Shown piece by piece: positions 1 to 7,194 of a stretch of DNA of 10,635 bases. The notes under the pieces are model-generated. The model saw only the letters and a program-made list of their open reading frames with translations, made no database searches and was not told where the DNA came from. Position numbers and translations under genes: made by a program. Numbering within the stretch: position 1 is the stretch's first letter; each line of letters opens with the position of its first letter. The stretch is from DASROJ01 sp035646975 (GTDB lineage Bacteria > Acidobacteriota > Polarisedimenticolia > JACPZX01 > DASXTC01), in NCBI GenBank assembly GCA_035646975.1, contig DASROJ010000189.1, positions 1-10,635 of the forward strand, read 5' to 3'.

Positions 1-869
1 TGGACCGCCGGAAGATCCAGTCGCGCCAGACGGAGCTGCAGAACCAGCAGGATATCGACCTGCTCGACGTCCAGCTCCAGTCCGCCGCGCGGGCGCGCGT
101 GCGCGCCGAAAAGACGCGCGAGATGGGACTCATCGACATGGTGGCCTATGAGAAGGCGCAGGACGATCACACGATCAAGATCTCCGAGCTGAAGCATGCG
201 CGCGAGAAAGCCGCCCTGGAGAAGGACAACCTCCAGATCGAGGCAGGCAACCAGCAGCTCCTGGTGGATCGACAGCAGCTCCAGGTGGAGGACCTGCGCC
301 GGCAGGTGGCTTTGCTGACGATACGCTCCCCGGTGGACGGGCTGGTGGCGCGTCGCGACGTGGCCGAGCAGGACGCCGTGACGAGGGGGCAGGCGCTGCT
401 TGGCGTGGTGGACCTTTCGGCGTTCGAGATCGAAATCCAGATCCCGGAGAGCTACGCCGACGAGATCGGCCTCGACACCGCGGCGGTCATCAAGTACGAC
501 AGCATCGACTACCCCGGCAAGGTCACGCGCGTCTCACCGGAGGTCACCGGCAGCCAGGTGCGCGGTCTGGTGCGCTTCGATGGAGCCTCGCCCAAAGGAC
601 TCAAGCAGAACCAGGCGGTCTCGGTGCGACTCCTGATCGACCGCCGTCCCAACGTCCTCAAGGTCGCGCGCGGGCCGTTTCTGGAAGATGGCGGAGGACG
701 CCAGGCCTACGTCCTGGACGGGGACCTGGCGACCCTTACCCCGATCCAGGTCGGAGCCGTCAGCATCGGTGAAGTGGAGATCGTTTCAGGTCTCGAGGAA
801 GGGGATCGGATCATCATCTCCGACGTAACCCGTTTCGAAAAGGCAGAGACCATCCTGATCCGGCGATAG
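1..869 (+). CDS. Periplasmic adaptor (HlyD/MacA-like membrane fusion protein), 5'-truncated
   Basis: This is the C-terminal 288 codons of a membrane fusion protein, which would bridge an inner-membrane ABC exporter to an outer-membrane channel. The reading frame is open from base 3, so the GTG at 99 is not the true start; the signal or anchor segment lies outside the window. The first ~100 visible residues are charged and Gln/Glu/Lys/Arg-rich, typical of the coiled-coil hairpin. The lipoyl-like return strand follows (TIRSPVDGLVARRDV, about residues 106-120). Next comes the beta-barrel region (FEIEIQIPESYADEIGLD) and a C-terminal membrane-proximal domain ending in EGDRIIISDVTRFEKAE. The ATPase and two permease genes follow directly, 13 nt downstream, which favours a MacA-type partner over an RND one. 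Family assignment is firm; the substrate is unknown. Confidence 0.9.
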   Translation, partial: DRRKIQSRQTELQNQQDIDLLDVQLQSAARARVRAEKTREMGLIDMVAYEKAQDDHTIKISELKHAREKAALEKDNLQIEAGNQQLLVDRQQLQVEDLRRQVALLTIRSPVDGLVARRDVAEQDAVTRGQALLGVVDLSAFEIEIQIPESYADEIGLDTAAVIKYDSIDYPGKVTRVSPEVTGSQVRGLVRFDGASPKGLKQNQAVSVRLLIDRRPNVLKVARGPFLEDGGGRQAYVLDGDLATLTPIQVGAVSIGEVEIVSGLEEGDRIIISDVTRFEKAETILIRR

Positions 870-882
870 AGGAGAAAGCGGC

Positions 883-1647
883 ATGCTCAGCATGAAAAAC
901 GTCAGCAAGATCTACCGGACGGAGCACATCGAGACGCACGCTCTGTCGGAGTTCACCCTGGAAGTGGCCACGGGGTCGTTCGTCGCGGTGATGGGTCCTT
1001 CCGGTTCGGGCAAGACCACCTTCCTGAATCTGGCGGGACTGCTCGACACGTTCGAGAAGGGGACCTACCATCTCGATGGCGTGGACGTCAGCCGATTGTC
1101 CGATTCCGAGATGTCGCGCATCCGCAATACGAAGATCGGCTTCATCTTCCAGACCTTCAACCTGATCCCGGACCTCAACGTCTTCGACAACGTGGATGTC
1201 CCGCTGCGCTACCGGGGGGTCTCGGCCGCGGGAAGACGCACGGCCATCGAAGAGGTCCTCGAGCTGGTGGGGCTCGCCTCGCGCGCGAAGCACCATCCTT
1301 CGCAGCTCTCGGGAGGCCAGCAGCAGCGTGTGGCCATCGCCCGCGCCATGGCCGGCGCGCCGCGACTCATCCTGGCCGACGAGCCGACCGGCAACCTCGA
1401 CTCGGCCATGGCCAACGAGATCATGGACCTGCTCGAGAAGGTCAACGAGACCGGCACCACGATCGTGATGGTCACCCACGACCCGGAGCTGGCCAACAGG
1501 GCCGAGCGGCAGCTGCACGTGCTCGACGGGCGTCTGATCGACATGCGTGCTGACGAGCCCCGGCCGCTCATGCCGCGGCCTTCCCTGTCGAGCACGCCCA
1601 ACTCGCCCGGCATGCCCGGCGGCTCCATCCGCCCGGCCACGACGTAG
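883..1647 (+). CDS. ABC transporter ATP-binding protein, MacB/LolD-type
   Basis: This 254-residue nucleotide-binding subunit would power the exporter formed with the two downstream permeases. All the ABC motifs are intact: Walker A GPSGSGKT (38-45), Q-loop Q90, signature LSGGQQQR (142-149), Walker B LILADE (162-167), D-loop region GNLDS and switch H199. The sequence FQTFNLIPDLNVFDNV after the Q-loop is characteristic of the MacB/LolD/FtsE (mechanotransmission) branch. The ATPase is a stand-alone protein, unlike E. coli MacB where it is fused to the permease. The start ATG at 883 has GGAG at 871-874 with 8-nt spacing; the in-frame ATG at 892 is less well placed. The last ~33 residues (from 222) form a Pro/Ser/Arg-rich tail beyond the usual end of the domain. 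Confidence 0.95.
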   Translation: MLSMKNVSKIYRTEHIETHALSEFTLEVATGSFVAVMGPSGSGKTTFLNLAGLLDTFEKGTYHLDGVDVSRLSDSEMSRIRNTKIGFIFQTFNLIPDLNVFDNVDVPLRYRGVSAAGRRTAIEEVLELVGLASRAKHHPSQLSGGQQQRVAIARAMAGAPRLILADEPTGNLDSAMANEIMDLLEKVNETGTTIVMVTHDPELANRAERQLHVLDGRLIDMRADEPRPLMPRPSLSSTPNSPGMPGGSIRPATT

Positions 1648-1658
1648 GAGGTGGATGC

Positions 1659-2972
1659 ATGCTTGGCTACAATCTGAGGCTCGCGCTGCTGAGTCTTCGT
1701 CGCAATCCCTACCTCACGCTGCTGCTGGTGGCCGGCATCGCCCTGGGCATCGGCGTGTCGACCACGTTCGTGACGGCGATGTACACCTTCGCCGGTCATC
1801 CCATCCCGCACAAGGAAGGGACGCTGCTCTACGTCGAGATTGACACCTGGGATCCGCAGCGCCCGTTCGATGACGATCATCCCGAGAGGCCTCCCAACCA
1901 GATGACCTGGATGGACGTCATGGCGCTCAAGAAGAGCGACATCCCGCTCCACAGCGCCGGCATGTACAAGGCGCTGCTCACCGTGCATCCGGCATCGAAA
2001 GAGATGCGTCCCTATCGCGCCGACACGCGGATGACGCATGGCGACTTCTTCGACATGTTCGACGTCCCCTTTGCCCATGGGTCGGGATGGGGAGCCAGCG
2101 CCGACGAGGGCCCCGAGCCGGTCGTCGTGCTTTCCGACGAGACCAACCAGAAGCTCTTCGGCGGAGAGAATTCCGTGGGCAGGACCGTCCGGCTCGAGGA
2201 GCGCGACTTCACGGTGGTGGGGGTGATGGCGCCGTGGAGGCCGATCCCGAAGTACTACGACCCGCACAACGGCGCGACGGACGAAGCCGAGAAGCTCTAC
2301 ATCCCGATTCGATGGGCCGAGCCGATGGAGATCGTGAGCTCGGGGAACACATCCGGGTGGAAGCAGTTCGAGGGCTCGGGATTCTCCGCCTTCCTGGGCT
2401 CGGAGAGCGTCTGGCTGCAGATGTGGGTCGAGGTGAAGAACGAGCAGGACACAGAGAGATACAAGGCGTACCTCGACGCCTACGCGACGGAGCAGAAGAA
2501 GCTGGGCCGGTTCCAGCGCCCGATCAACAACCGCCTGCTTTCCGTGTCGCAGTGGCTCAAGGAGGAGGAGGTCGTCCCGGAGGAAGCCAGGGCCATGCTG
2601 ATCATCGGTCTGCTGTTCCTGCTGGTCTGCTCGGTGAACCTGATCGGCATCCTGCTGTCCAAGTTCATGGCTCGCGCTCCCGAGGTGTCCGTCCGGCGCG
2701 CCCTGGGGGCCAGCCGGTTGAGGGTGTTCCTGCAGCACCTGACCGAATGCGAGATCATCGGGGTAATCGGGGGGCTGGCCGGCATCGGGCTGACCTTCCT
2801 GGGCGTCCGCCTCGTGGAGAACCTCTTCTCCGCCAACTTCTCGTTCAAAGTGGATCTCAAGATGATGGCTGTCGCGGTGGCCCTGTCGCTCACCTCGGCG
2901 CTCATCGCGGGACTCTATCCGGCCTGGCGCATCTGCCGGATCCAGCCGGCCGCGCATCTGAAGGTTCAGTAG
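1659..2972 (+). CDS. ABC transporter permease, MacB/FtsX family (first of pair)
   Basis: This 437-residue inner-membrane subunit has the MacB-type layout. One N-terminal membrane helix (about 18-43) is followed by a large periplasmic MacB_PCD-like domain (about 45-305). Three C-terminal helices complete the FtsX domain (about 312-334, 365-388 and 402-425). The cytoplasmic coupling motif VSVRRALGASR sits at 343-353. The periplasmic part carries the family signature around VVLSDETNQKLFGGENSVGR and ERDFTVVGVM. A strong AGGAGG at 1646-1651 overlaps the stop codon of the ATPase gene and lies 7 nt before the ATG, so the two are probably translationally coupled. With the next gene it would make a heterodimeric permease. 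Exported substrate cannot be told from sequence. Confidence 0.93.
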   Translation: MLGYNLRLALLSLRRNPYLTLLLVAGIALGIGVSTTFVTAMYTFAGHPIPHKEGTLLYVEIDTWDPQRPFDDDHPERPPNQMTWMDVMALKKSDIPLHSAGMYKALLTVHPASKEMRPYRADTRMTHGDFFDMFDVPFAHGSGWGASADEGPEPVVVLSDETNQKLFGGENSVGRTVRLEERDFTVVGVMAPWRPIPKYYDPHNGATDEAEKLYIPIRWAEPMEIVSSGNTSGWKQFEGSGFSAFLGSESVWLQMWVEVKNEQDTERYKAYLDAYATEQKKLGRFQRPINNRLLSVSQWLKEEEVVPEEARAMLIIGLLFLLVCSVNLIGILLSKFMARAPEVSVRRALGASRLRVFLQHLTECEIIGVIGGLAGIGLTFLGVRLVENLFSANFSFKVDLKMMAVAVALSLTSALIAGLYPAWRICRIQPAAHLKVQ

Positions 2973-2995
2973 GTGAAGGCTCAGCAGGAGGGAGT

Positions 2996-4246
2996 ATGTT
3001 CGAGTTCGGTCCAATCGTTCGCGCGCTGATTTACAACAAAGGACGCTTCTGGCTCATCACGCTGGAGATTGCCCTGACTCTGGCGATCGTCGTCAACTGC
3101 GCCACGCTCATGCTGGGCAAGTACCGCGAGATGAGCCGGCCCACTGGAATGGACGAGGAGAACATCCTCGTCGTCAACAGCGAGGTGATCGACGCCGCGC
3201 TCAAGAAGCAGGCTCCCCTGGAGGCGCTGATACAGGAGGACCTGCGGCTGCTGCGCGGCCAGCAGGGGGTGATCGCGGCCACCGTGTTGCAGCAGATCCC
3301 GCTGTCCGGGGGAGGCAGCTCCACGGGACGCAGAAAAGCGGGCTCCACCCTCGATACGGTTTCGACTCCCTACTTCATCGTGCGCGACCAGGCGGTCGCC
3401 GCGCTGGGCGTCTCGATCGTCGAAGGGCGGGATTTCACGCCCGACGACTTTCCCCCACCGGAGCCGGACCCCGACTCGCCCGGGGCCCAGGGGAAGAAAC
3501 AGGAGGTCGATCGCTTCAACGTGCTGGTGACGAAGCACTACGCCGAGAAGATGTTTCCCGAGGGAGGCGCGCTCGGTGGACAGGTGCAGAACAAGCAGGG
3601 CAGCGCCATCGACACCATCGTGGGGATCATCGACAGGATGCAGTGTTCCTGGCCGACCTCGAAGGTTGCCGAGGACGTCATGCTCTATCCCGGCAGGCCG
3701 GGCACGGATCGCCGCGTCTCCTACTTCGTCCGGGTCAAACCGGGCGCCGTGGCGGACCTGTACAAGGATGTCGAGGAGAAGCTGCTGGCGTCCAACGGTG
3801 GCCGCCTGGTGGAAGTCAAGACGCTGCACGAGATCAAGATGAAGACCTATGACGGCAATGCCGCCATGATGAAGCTGGTCGCAGGAGTCATCGTCCTGCT
3901 CTTTTCTGTGACGTCGCTCGGCATCGTGGGCCTGACCTCGTTCTCGGTCACCCAGCGCTACCGGCAGATCGGCACGCGTCGCGCCCTGGGCGCCACGCGC
4001 GCCGCGATCCTGCGCTACTTCCTGGTGGAGAACTGGGTCGTCACGGGTCTCGGTCTGGCCATCGGTCTGGGTCTGAGCTTCGGGCTCAACCAGCTGCTCG
4101 TGACGGTCGCCGACGCGCCAAAACTGGAATGGGGTCTGCTGGCTTCCTGTCTCGCCCTGTTCTGGATCGTGGGTCTGGCGGCGGCGCTGCTGCCGGCCCT
4201 GCGCGGCATGAAGGTGTCTCCGGTCATCGCGACGCGCACCGTCTGA
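2996..4246 (+). CDS. ABC transporter permease, MacB/FtsX family (second of pair)
   Basis: This 416-residue permease has the same fold as its neighbour: an N-terminal helix (about 18-41), a periplasmic domain (about 45-288), then three helices (about 293-317, 343-366 and 380-402). The coupling motif IGTRRALGATR is at 325-335. The frame is open far upstream (to about 2087) only because it shadows the previous gene. The real start is ATG 2996: it follows AGGAGG (2986-2991), lies 23 nt after the preceding stop, and gives the expected N-terminus FEFGPIVRALIYNKGRFWLI. The periplasmic domain contains the typical FIVRDQAVAALGVSIVEGRDF stretch, plus a Pro/Asp-rich insert around residues 150-162. It diverges clearly from the first permease, so the pair is probably a heterodimer, not a recent duplication. 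Confidence 0.93.
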   Translation: MFEFGPIVRALIYNKGRFWLITLEIALTLAIVVNCATLMLGKYREMSRPTGMDEENILVVNSEVIDAALKKQAPLEALIQEDLRLLRGQQGVIAATVLQQIPLSGGGSSTGRRKAGSTLDTVSTPYFIVRDQAVAALGVSIVEGRDFTPDDFPPPEPDPDSPGAQGKKQEVDRFNVLVTKHYAEKMFPEGGALGGQVQNKQGSAIDTIVGIIDRMQCSWPTSKVAEDVMLYPGRPGTDRRVSYFVRVKPGAVADLYKDVEEKLLASNGGRLVEVKTLHEIKMKTYDGNAAMMKLVAGVIVLLFSVTSLGIVGLTSFSVTQRYRQIGTRRALGATRAAILRYFLVENWVVTGLGLAIGLGLSFGLNQLLVTVADAPKLEWGLLASCLALFWIVGLAAALLPALRGMKVSPVIATRTV

Positions 4247-4273
4247 CGCCGACGGACGCGGGCAGGATAGAAT
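4243..4273 (+). promoter_or_regulatory. Candidate promoter giving a leaderless mRNA for the response regulator
   Basis: TAGAAT at 4268-4273 matches the -10 consensus at five of six positions and ends exactly six bases before the A of the ATG at 4280. A transcript started at the usual distance would therefore begin at the start codon. CTGACG at 4243-4248 is a weak -35 candidate with a long 19-bp spacer. The gene has no properly spaced Shine-Dalgarno: the purine run GAGGGG abuts the ATG directly. This fits leaderless translation. It is inference from one site. Confidence 0.35.
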
Positions 4274-4279
4274 GAGGGG

Positions 4280-5689
4280 ATGCAGCTCAGTGTCCTGATC
4301 TTCGAGGATCAGCAGGCCGTCGTCGATGCGCTTCAAGTATTGTTCGAGGTGCATCGCATCCCGGTGATGGCCGCCGAGACGCAGGACGAGGTCCTGCTCA
4401 AGGTGGCGGCCGGAGGCGTCGGTGTCTTCATCCAGGACATGAACTTCTCCCCGCACGAAACGTCGGGGCGTGAGGGTGTCGAGTTGTTCCGCCGCGTGCG
4501 GCAGGCCGACGCCGAGCTTCCGATCCTTCTGATCACCGCATGGGCCTCTCTCGAGACGGCGGTGCAGCTCGTCAAGGAGGGGGCCAGCGACTACCTCGAG
4601 AAGCCCTGGGACGACGACCGTCTCGTGACGGCCGTCAGGAATCTGCTGGAGATGCGGCGCCTGAAGCTGGAGAACCGCCAGCTTCATGAAGGGCGCAGGC
4701 TGGAGCGCGCCGCGCTGGCCGAACGGCATGACCTGTGCGATCTGGTCTACGAGAGCGACCTGATGCATCGCGTCCTGACCGTCGCGCTCAACGTGGCCGA
4801 CTCGGTCGCCCCCGTTCTCATCAGCGGGCCGAGCGGCTCGGGCAAAGAGAAGATCGCGGAGATCATCCGGGCCAACTCCCCCCGGCGTGAGCGGCCGTTC
4901 GTGCGGGTGAACCTGGGCGCCATCCCGGAAAACCTGATGGAAAGCGAGCTGTTCGGCGCGGAGCCGGGCGCCTACACGGGACTGCGGCAGCTTCATGTCG
5001 GCCGGTTCGAGGCCGCCGACAAGGGGACGCTCTTCCTGGACGAGGTCGACTCGCTGTCGCTGGCAGGGCAGGTGAAGCTGCTGCGTGTGCTCCAGGTTGG
5101 CGAGTACCAGCGGCTCGGCAGCAGCGCGACGCGGACCGCCGACGTGCGCGTGCTCAGCGCCACCAACGCGGATCTGAAAAAAGCGATCGGCGAGGGGCGA
5201 TTCCGTGAGGATCTCTTCTACCGCCTCAACGTCATCGAGCTGAACGTGCCGCCACTGGCCCAGCGGCCCGAGGACATCCTGCCGCTGGCCCGCCACTTCC
5301 TGCAGCGCGCCGCGCGGGAGAGGGGAGCGCCGCCACCGGACCTCTCGGCACAGGCCGAGCAGGCGCTGCGCGCACACGGATGGCCGGGCAACGTGCGTGA
5401 GCTGGAGAACCGCATCCGCCGCGCGGTGCTGGTGGGCGCGAAGGAGCAGGTCGGCCCCGACGAGCTCGATCTGCCGGGCGGTGCGGCCCCCGCTTCGGCT
5501 GCCGCGCGCGCCGTGCCTGAGGGGTCGGTCGGCGACGAGGCCACCGAGCGTCGCCTCATCGAGGAGGCGCTGCTGCGCGCTGACGGGATGGTCTCCCGCG
5601 CCGCCGAAGAGCTGGGCTTGAGCAGGCAGGCGTTGTATCGCAAGATGTCCAGGCTGGGGATCGTTCTGGAACGCCGTCCCAGGGCCTGA
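4280..5689 (+). CDS. Sigma-54-dependent response regulator, NtrC family
   Basis: This 469-residue regulator has three parts. The N-terminal receiver (1-120) has acidic pair E9/D10, phospho-acceptor D53, T86 and K108 followed by P109. The central AAA+ domain (about 155-385) has Walker A GPSGSGKE (183-190), Walker B TLFLDE (250-255) and the arginine-finger segment FREDLFYRLNV (308-318). The C-terminal Fis-type helix-turn-helix (about 427-465) includes SRAAEELGLSRQALYRKMSRLG. It should bind upstream of a -24/-12 promoter and remodel sigma-54 polymerase when phosphorylated by the kinase encoded next. The sigma-54-contacting loop, normally GAFTGA, reads GAYTGL at 230-235, so strength of sigma-54 engagement is uncertain. 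The gene sits 33 nt behind the exporter permease, which suggests the exporter operon is its target. No sigma-54 promoter was seen in the window; the expected place is upstream of base 1. Confidence 0.95.
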   Translation: MQLSVLIFEDQQAVVDALQVLFEVHRIPVMAAETQDEVLLKVAAGGVGVFIQDMNFSPHETSGREGVELFRRVRQADAELPILLITAWASLETAVQLVKEGASDYLEKPWDDDRLVTAVRNLLEMRRLKLENRQLHEGRRLERAALAERHDLCDLVYESDLMHRVLTVALNVADSVAPVLISGPSGSGKEKIAEIIRANSPRRERPFVRVNLGAIPENLMESELFGAEPGAYTGLRQLHVGRFEAADKGTLFLDEVDSLSLAGQVKLLRVLQVGEYQRLGSSATRTADVRVLSATNADLKKAIGEGRFREDLFYRLNVIELNVPPLAQRPEDILPLARHFLQRAARERGAPPPDLSAQAEQALRAHGWPGNVRELENRIRRAVLVGAKEQVGPDELDLPGGAAPASAAARAVPEGSVGDEATERRLIEEALLRADGMVSRAAEELGLSRQALYRKMSRLGIVLERRPRA

Positions 5690-5693
5690 CGAC

Positions 5694-7061
5694 ATGACTT
5701 CCATCCGTTTCTCCCTGGCGGGAAAAGTCTCCGCCATCTTCGGTCTCTGCGCGGTCCTCTGCTCCGGGATCGCCGCCGCGCTGTCGCGCTTCGACCTGTC
5801 GGCATGGCAGCTCTTCGCGTTGAGCCTCGGGCCGTCGTTGATCCTCGGCTTCTGGCTGCTCGACCGGTTCCTTCGTCCGGTCAGGGGTCTGCTCCAGGCC
5901 CTTTCCGACGGCATCCGGAGCTTTCACGACCACGACTACAGCGTGCGGCTCGCGGTGAACCGGAGCGACGAGCTCGGGGAACTGGTCACCCTCTACAACC
6001 AGGTGGGGGAGATCCTCCATCAGGAACGAACGGGGATCCGGCAGCGGGAGCTGCTGCTGCAGACGGCGCTGGATCGCTCCCCCGCGGCGATCGTGCTGGT
6101 GAACTCGTTCGACCGGGTCGCCTATGCCAACGTGGAAGCCCGTCGCCTCTTCGCGGGCGGCGAGAGGCTCAAGGGGCTGCGCTTTTCGGAGGTGCTGGAG
6201 AGATGTCCACGGGAAATGGCCCAGGTGCTCGAAGAGGGGGCCGACGGCCTTTTCACGGTGGACAACGACGGGGAGCGGGAGACCTATCATGTCTCGCGGC
6301 GCCACTTCACGCTGAACGGTCAGCCTCACGCCCTCTTTCTGCTTCGGCGCCTGACGGCCGAGCTCGGCAGGCAGGAGGCCGAGATCTGGAAGCAGGTCAT
6401 CCGCGTCATCTCGCACGAGCTGAACAATTCGCTGGCTCCGATCTCTTCGCTGGCGCACTCGGCCGAGACGATCGCAAACGACCCAGATCGCGCGGAGCGT
6501 CTTGCGAGCATTTTCTCGTCGATCCGGCAGAACACCGATCATCTCAAGCGGTTCCTTGAAGGGTACGCGCGTTTCGCGCGTCTGCCGGAGCCGCGCAGTC
6601 AGCCGGTGAGCTGGATGGAGTTCGTCGGGCGGCTGCGGACCCTCCACACCTTCGATCTGGTGGGGGAGCCGCCCGCGGAGGAAGGGTTCTTCGATCCGGC
6701 TCACATGCAGCAGGTCCTGACCAACCTGCTCAAGAACGCGGCGGAGGCCAGCGACGGCCCGGCCGACGTTTCCGTCCGGATCGCCCCGTCCACCGATGGC
6801 GGTACCTTCATCCAGGTGCTCGACAGAGGGCGAGGGCTCTCCGAGGAAGTCATGCGTCGCGCCCTGCTGCCGTTCTACTCGACGAAGAAGGGAGGTGCGG
6901 GCCTCGGGCTTCCACTGTGCCGCGAGATCCTCGAAGCGCACGGTGGGCGGATTCGGATCCAGAACCGCGAGGGTGGCGGCACCGTGGTCACCTGCTGGCT
7001 GCCGCCGCGCACCGTGCATCGCAAGCGCGGGATGGACGGGCCGAGCGCCGCGGAGTCGTAA
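5694..7061 (+). CDS. Membrane sensor histidine kinase (HAMP-PAS-HisKA-HATPase)
   Basis: This 455-residue kinase is the likely phosphodonor of the preceding regulator. Two membrane helices (about 12-30 and 38-56) are separated by a loop of only ~7 residues. A HAMP-like linker (about 57-112) and one PAS domain (about 122-222) follow. The H-box is VIRVISHELNNSLAPISSL with phospho-accepting H241, an NtrB/NtrY-like form. The ATPase domain has an N-box with N348 (QVLTNLLKNAAEAS), G1 DRGRG (377-381), the F-box LPFYSTK, and G2 GGAGLGL (400-406). All catalytic residues are present. The start ATG lies 4 nt after the regulator stop with no clear ribosome site, so coupling is likely. Lack of a periplasmic sensor domain suggests intramembrane or cytoplasmic (PAS) sensing. 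Confidence 0.93.
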   Translation: MTSIRFSLAGKVSAIFGLCAVLCSGIAAALSRFDLSAWQLFALSLGPSLILGFWLLDRFLRPVRGLLQALSDGIRSFHDHDYSVRLAVNRSDELGELVTLYNQVGEILHQERTGIRQRELLLQTALDRSPAAIVLVNSFDRVAYANVEARRLFAGGERLKGLRFSEVLERCPREMAQVLEEGADGLFTVDNDGERETYHVSRRHFTLNGQPHALFLLRRLTAELGRQEAEIWKQVIRVISHELNNSLAPISSLAHSAETIANDPDRAERLASIFSSIRQNTDHLKRFLEGYARFARLPEPRSQPVSWMEFVGRLRTLHTFDLVGEPPAEEGFFDPAHMQQVLTNLLKNAAEASDGPADVSVRIAPSTDGGTFIQVLDRGRGLSEEVMRRALLPFYSTKKGGAGLGLPLCREILEAHGGRIRIQNREGGGTVVTCWLPPRTVHRKRGMDGPSAAES

Positions 7062-7066
7062 TGCCC

Positions 7067-7150
7067 GTGCCGACGGTCAAGGAGCTATGGATCAGGAGAC
7101 GCCGGGTGTGGTACATCCATAGTGTGTCAGCACTCCCGACCAGTCGGCAC
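7067..7150. repeat. Large imperfect inverted repeat / hairpin in the kinase-hydrolase gap
   Basis: Four successive arm segments pair: 7067-7074 with 7143-7150 (8 bp), 7075-7078 with 7138-7141 (4 bp), 7081-7084 with 7133-7136 (4 bp), and 7085-7092 with 7115-7122 (8 bp, CTATGGAT/ATCCATAG). Interruptions are a bulged A7142, an AA/C internal loop, and a 10-nt bulge at 7123-7132. The terminal loop is 22 nt (7093-7114). That makes 24 Watson-Crick pairs. It fills most of the 133-nt gap. No T-run follows on either side, so it is not a standard intrinsic terminator. It could be an mRNA 3'-end stabiliser, a structured leader of the hydrolase gene, a REP/MITE-like element, or an operator. Confidence 0.6.
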
Positions 7151-7194
7151 ACAGGATGACAGATCAACGCACACCCATCGGGGGCATTTCCTGA

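Noticed and set aside
2087..2995. Upstream extension of the second permease frame
   Set aside because: It overlaps the first permease in another frame and has no domain. The AGGAGG-led ATG at 2996 gives a family-typical N-terminus.
1209..3014. A 601-codon open frame on the minus strand
   Set aside because: Antisense shadow of the ATPase and first permease genes; no motif, and its composition is that of a complement frame.
2981..5914. A 977-codon open frame on the minus strand
   Set aside because: It lies opposite three well-supported plus-strand genes, has a composition typical of antisense GC-rich frames (many His, Arg, Gln, Asp, Leu) and shows no recognisable domain.
5556..7019. A 487-codon open frame on the minus strand
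   Set aside because: Antisense shadow of the histidine kinase gene, whose plus-strand catalytic motifs are all intact.
7061..7159. A 32-residue frame beginning in a TAATG overlap with the kinase stop
   Set aside because: Arg-rich with no family resemblance. It runs through the inverted repeat, which better explains this stretch, and it has no ribosome site of its own.
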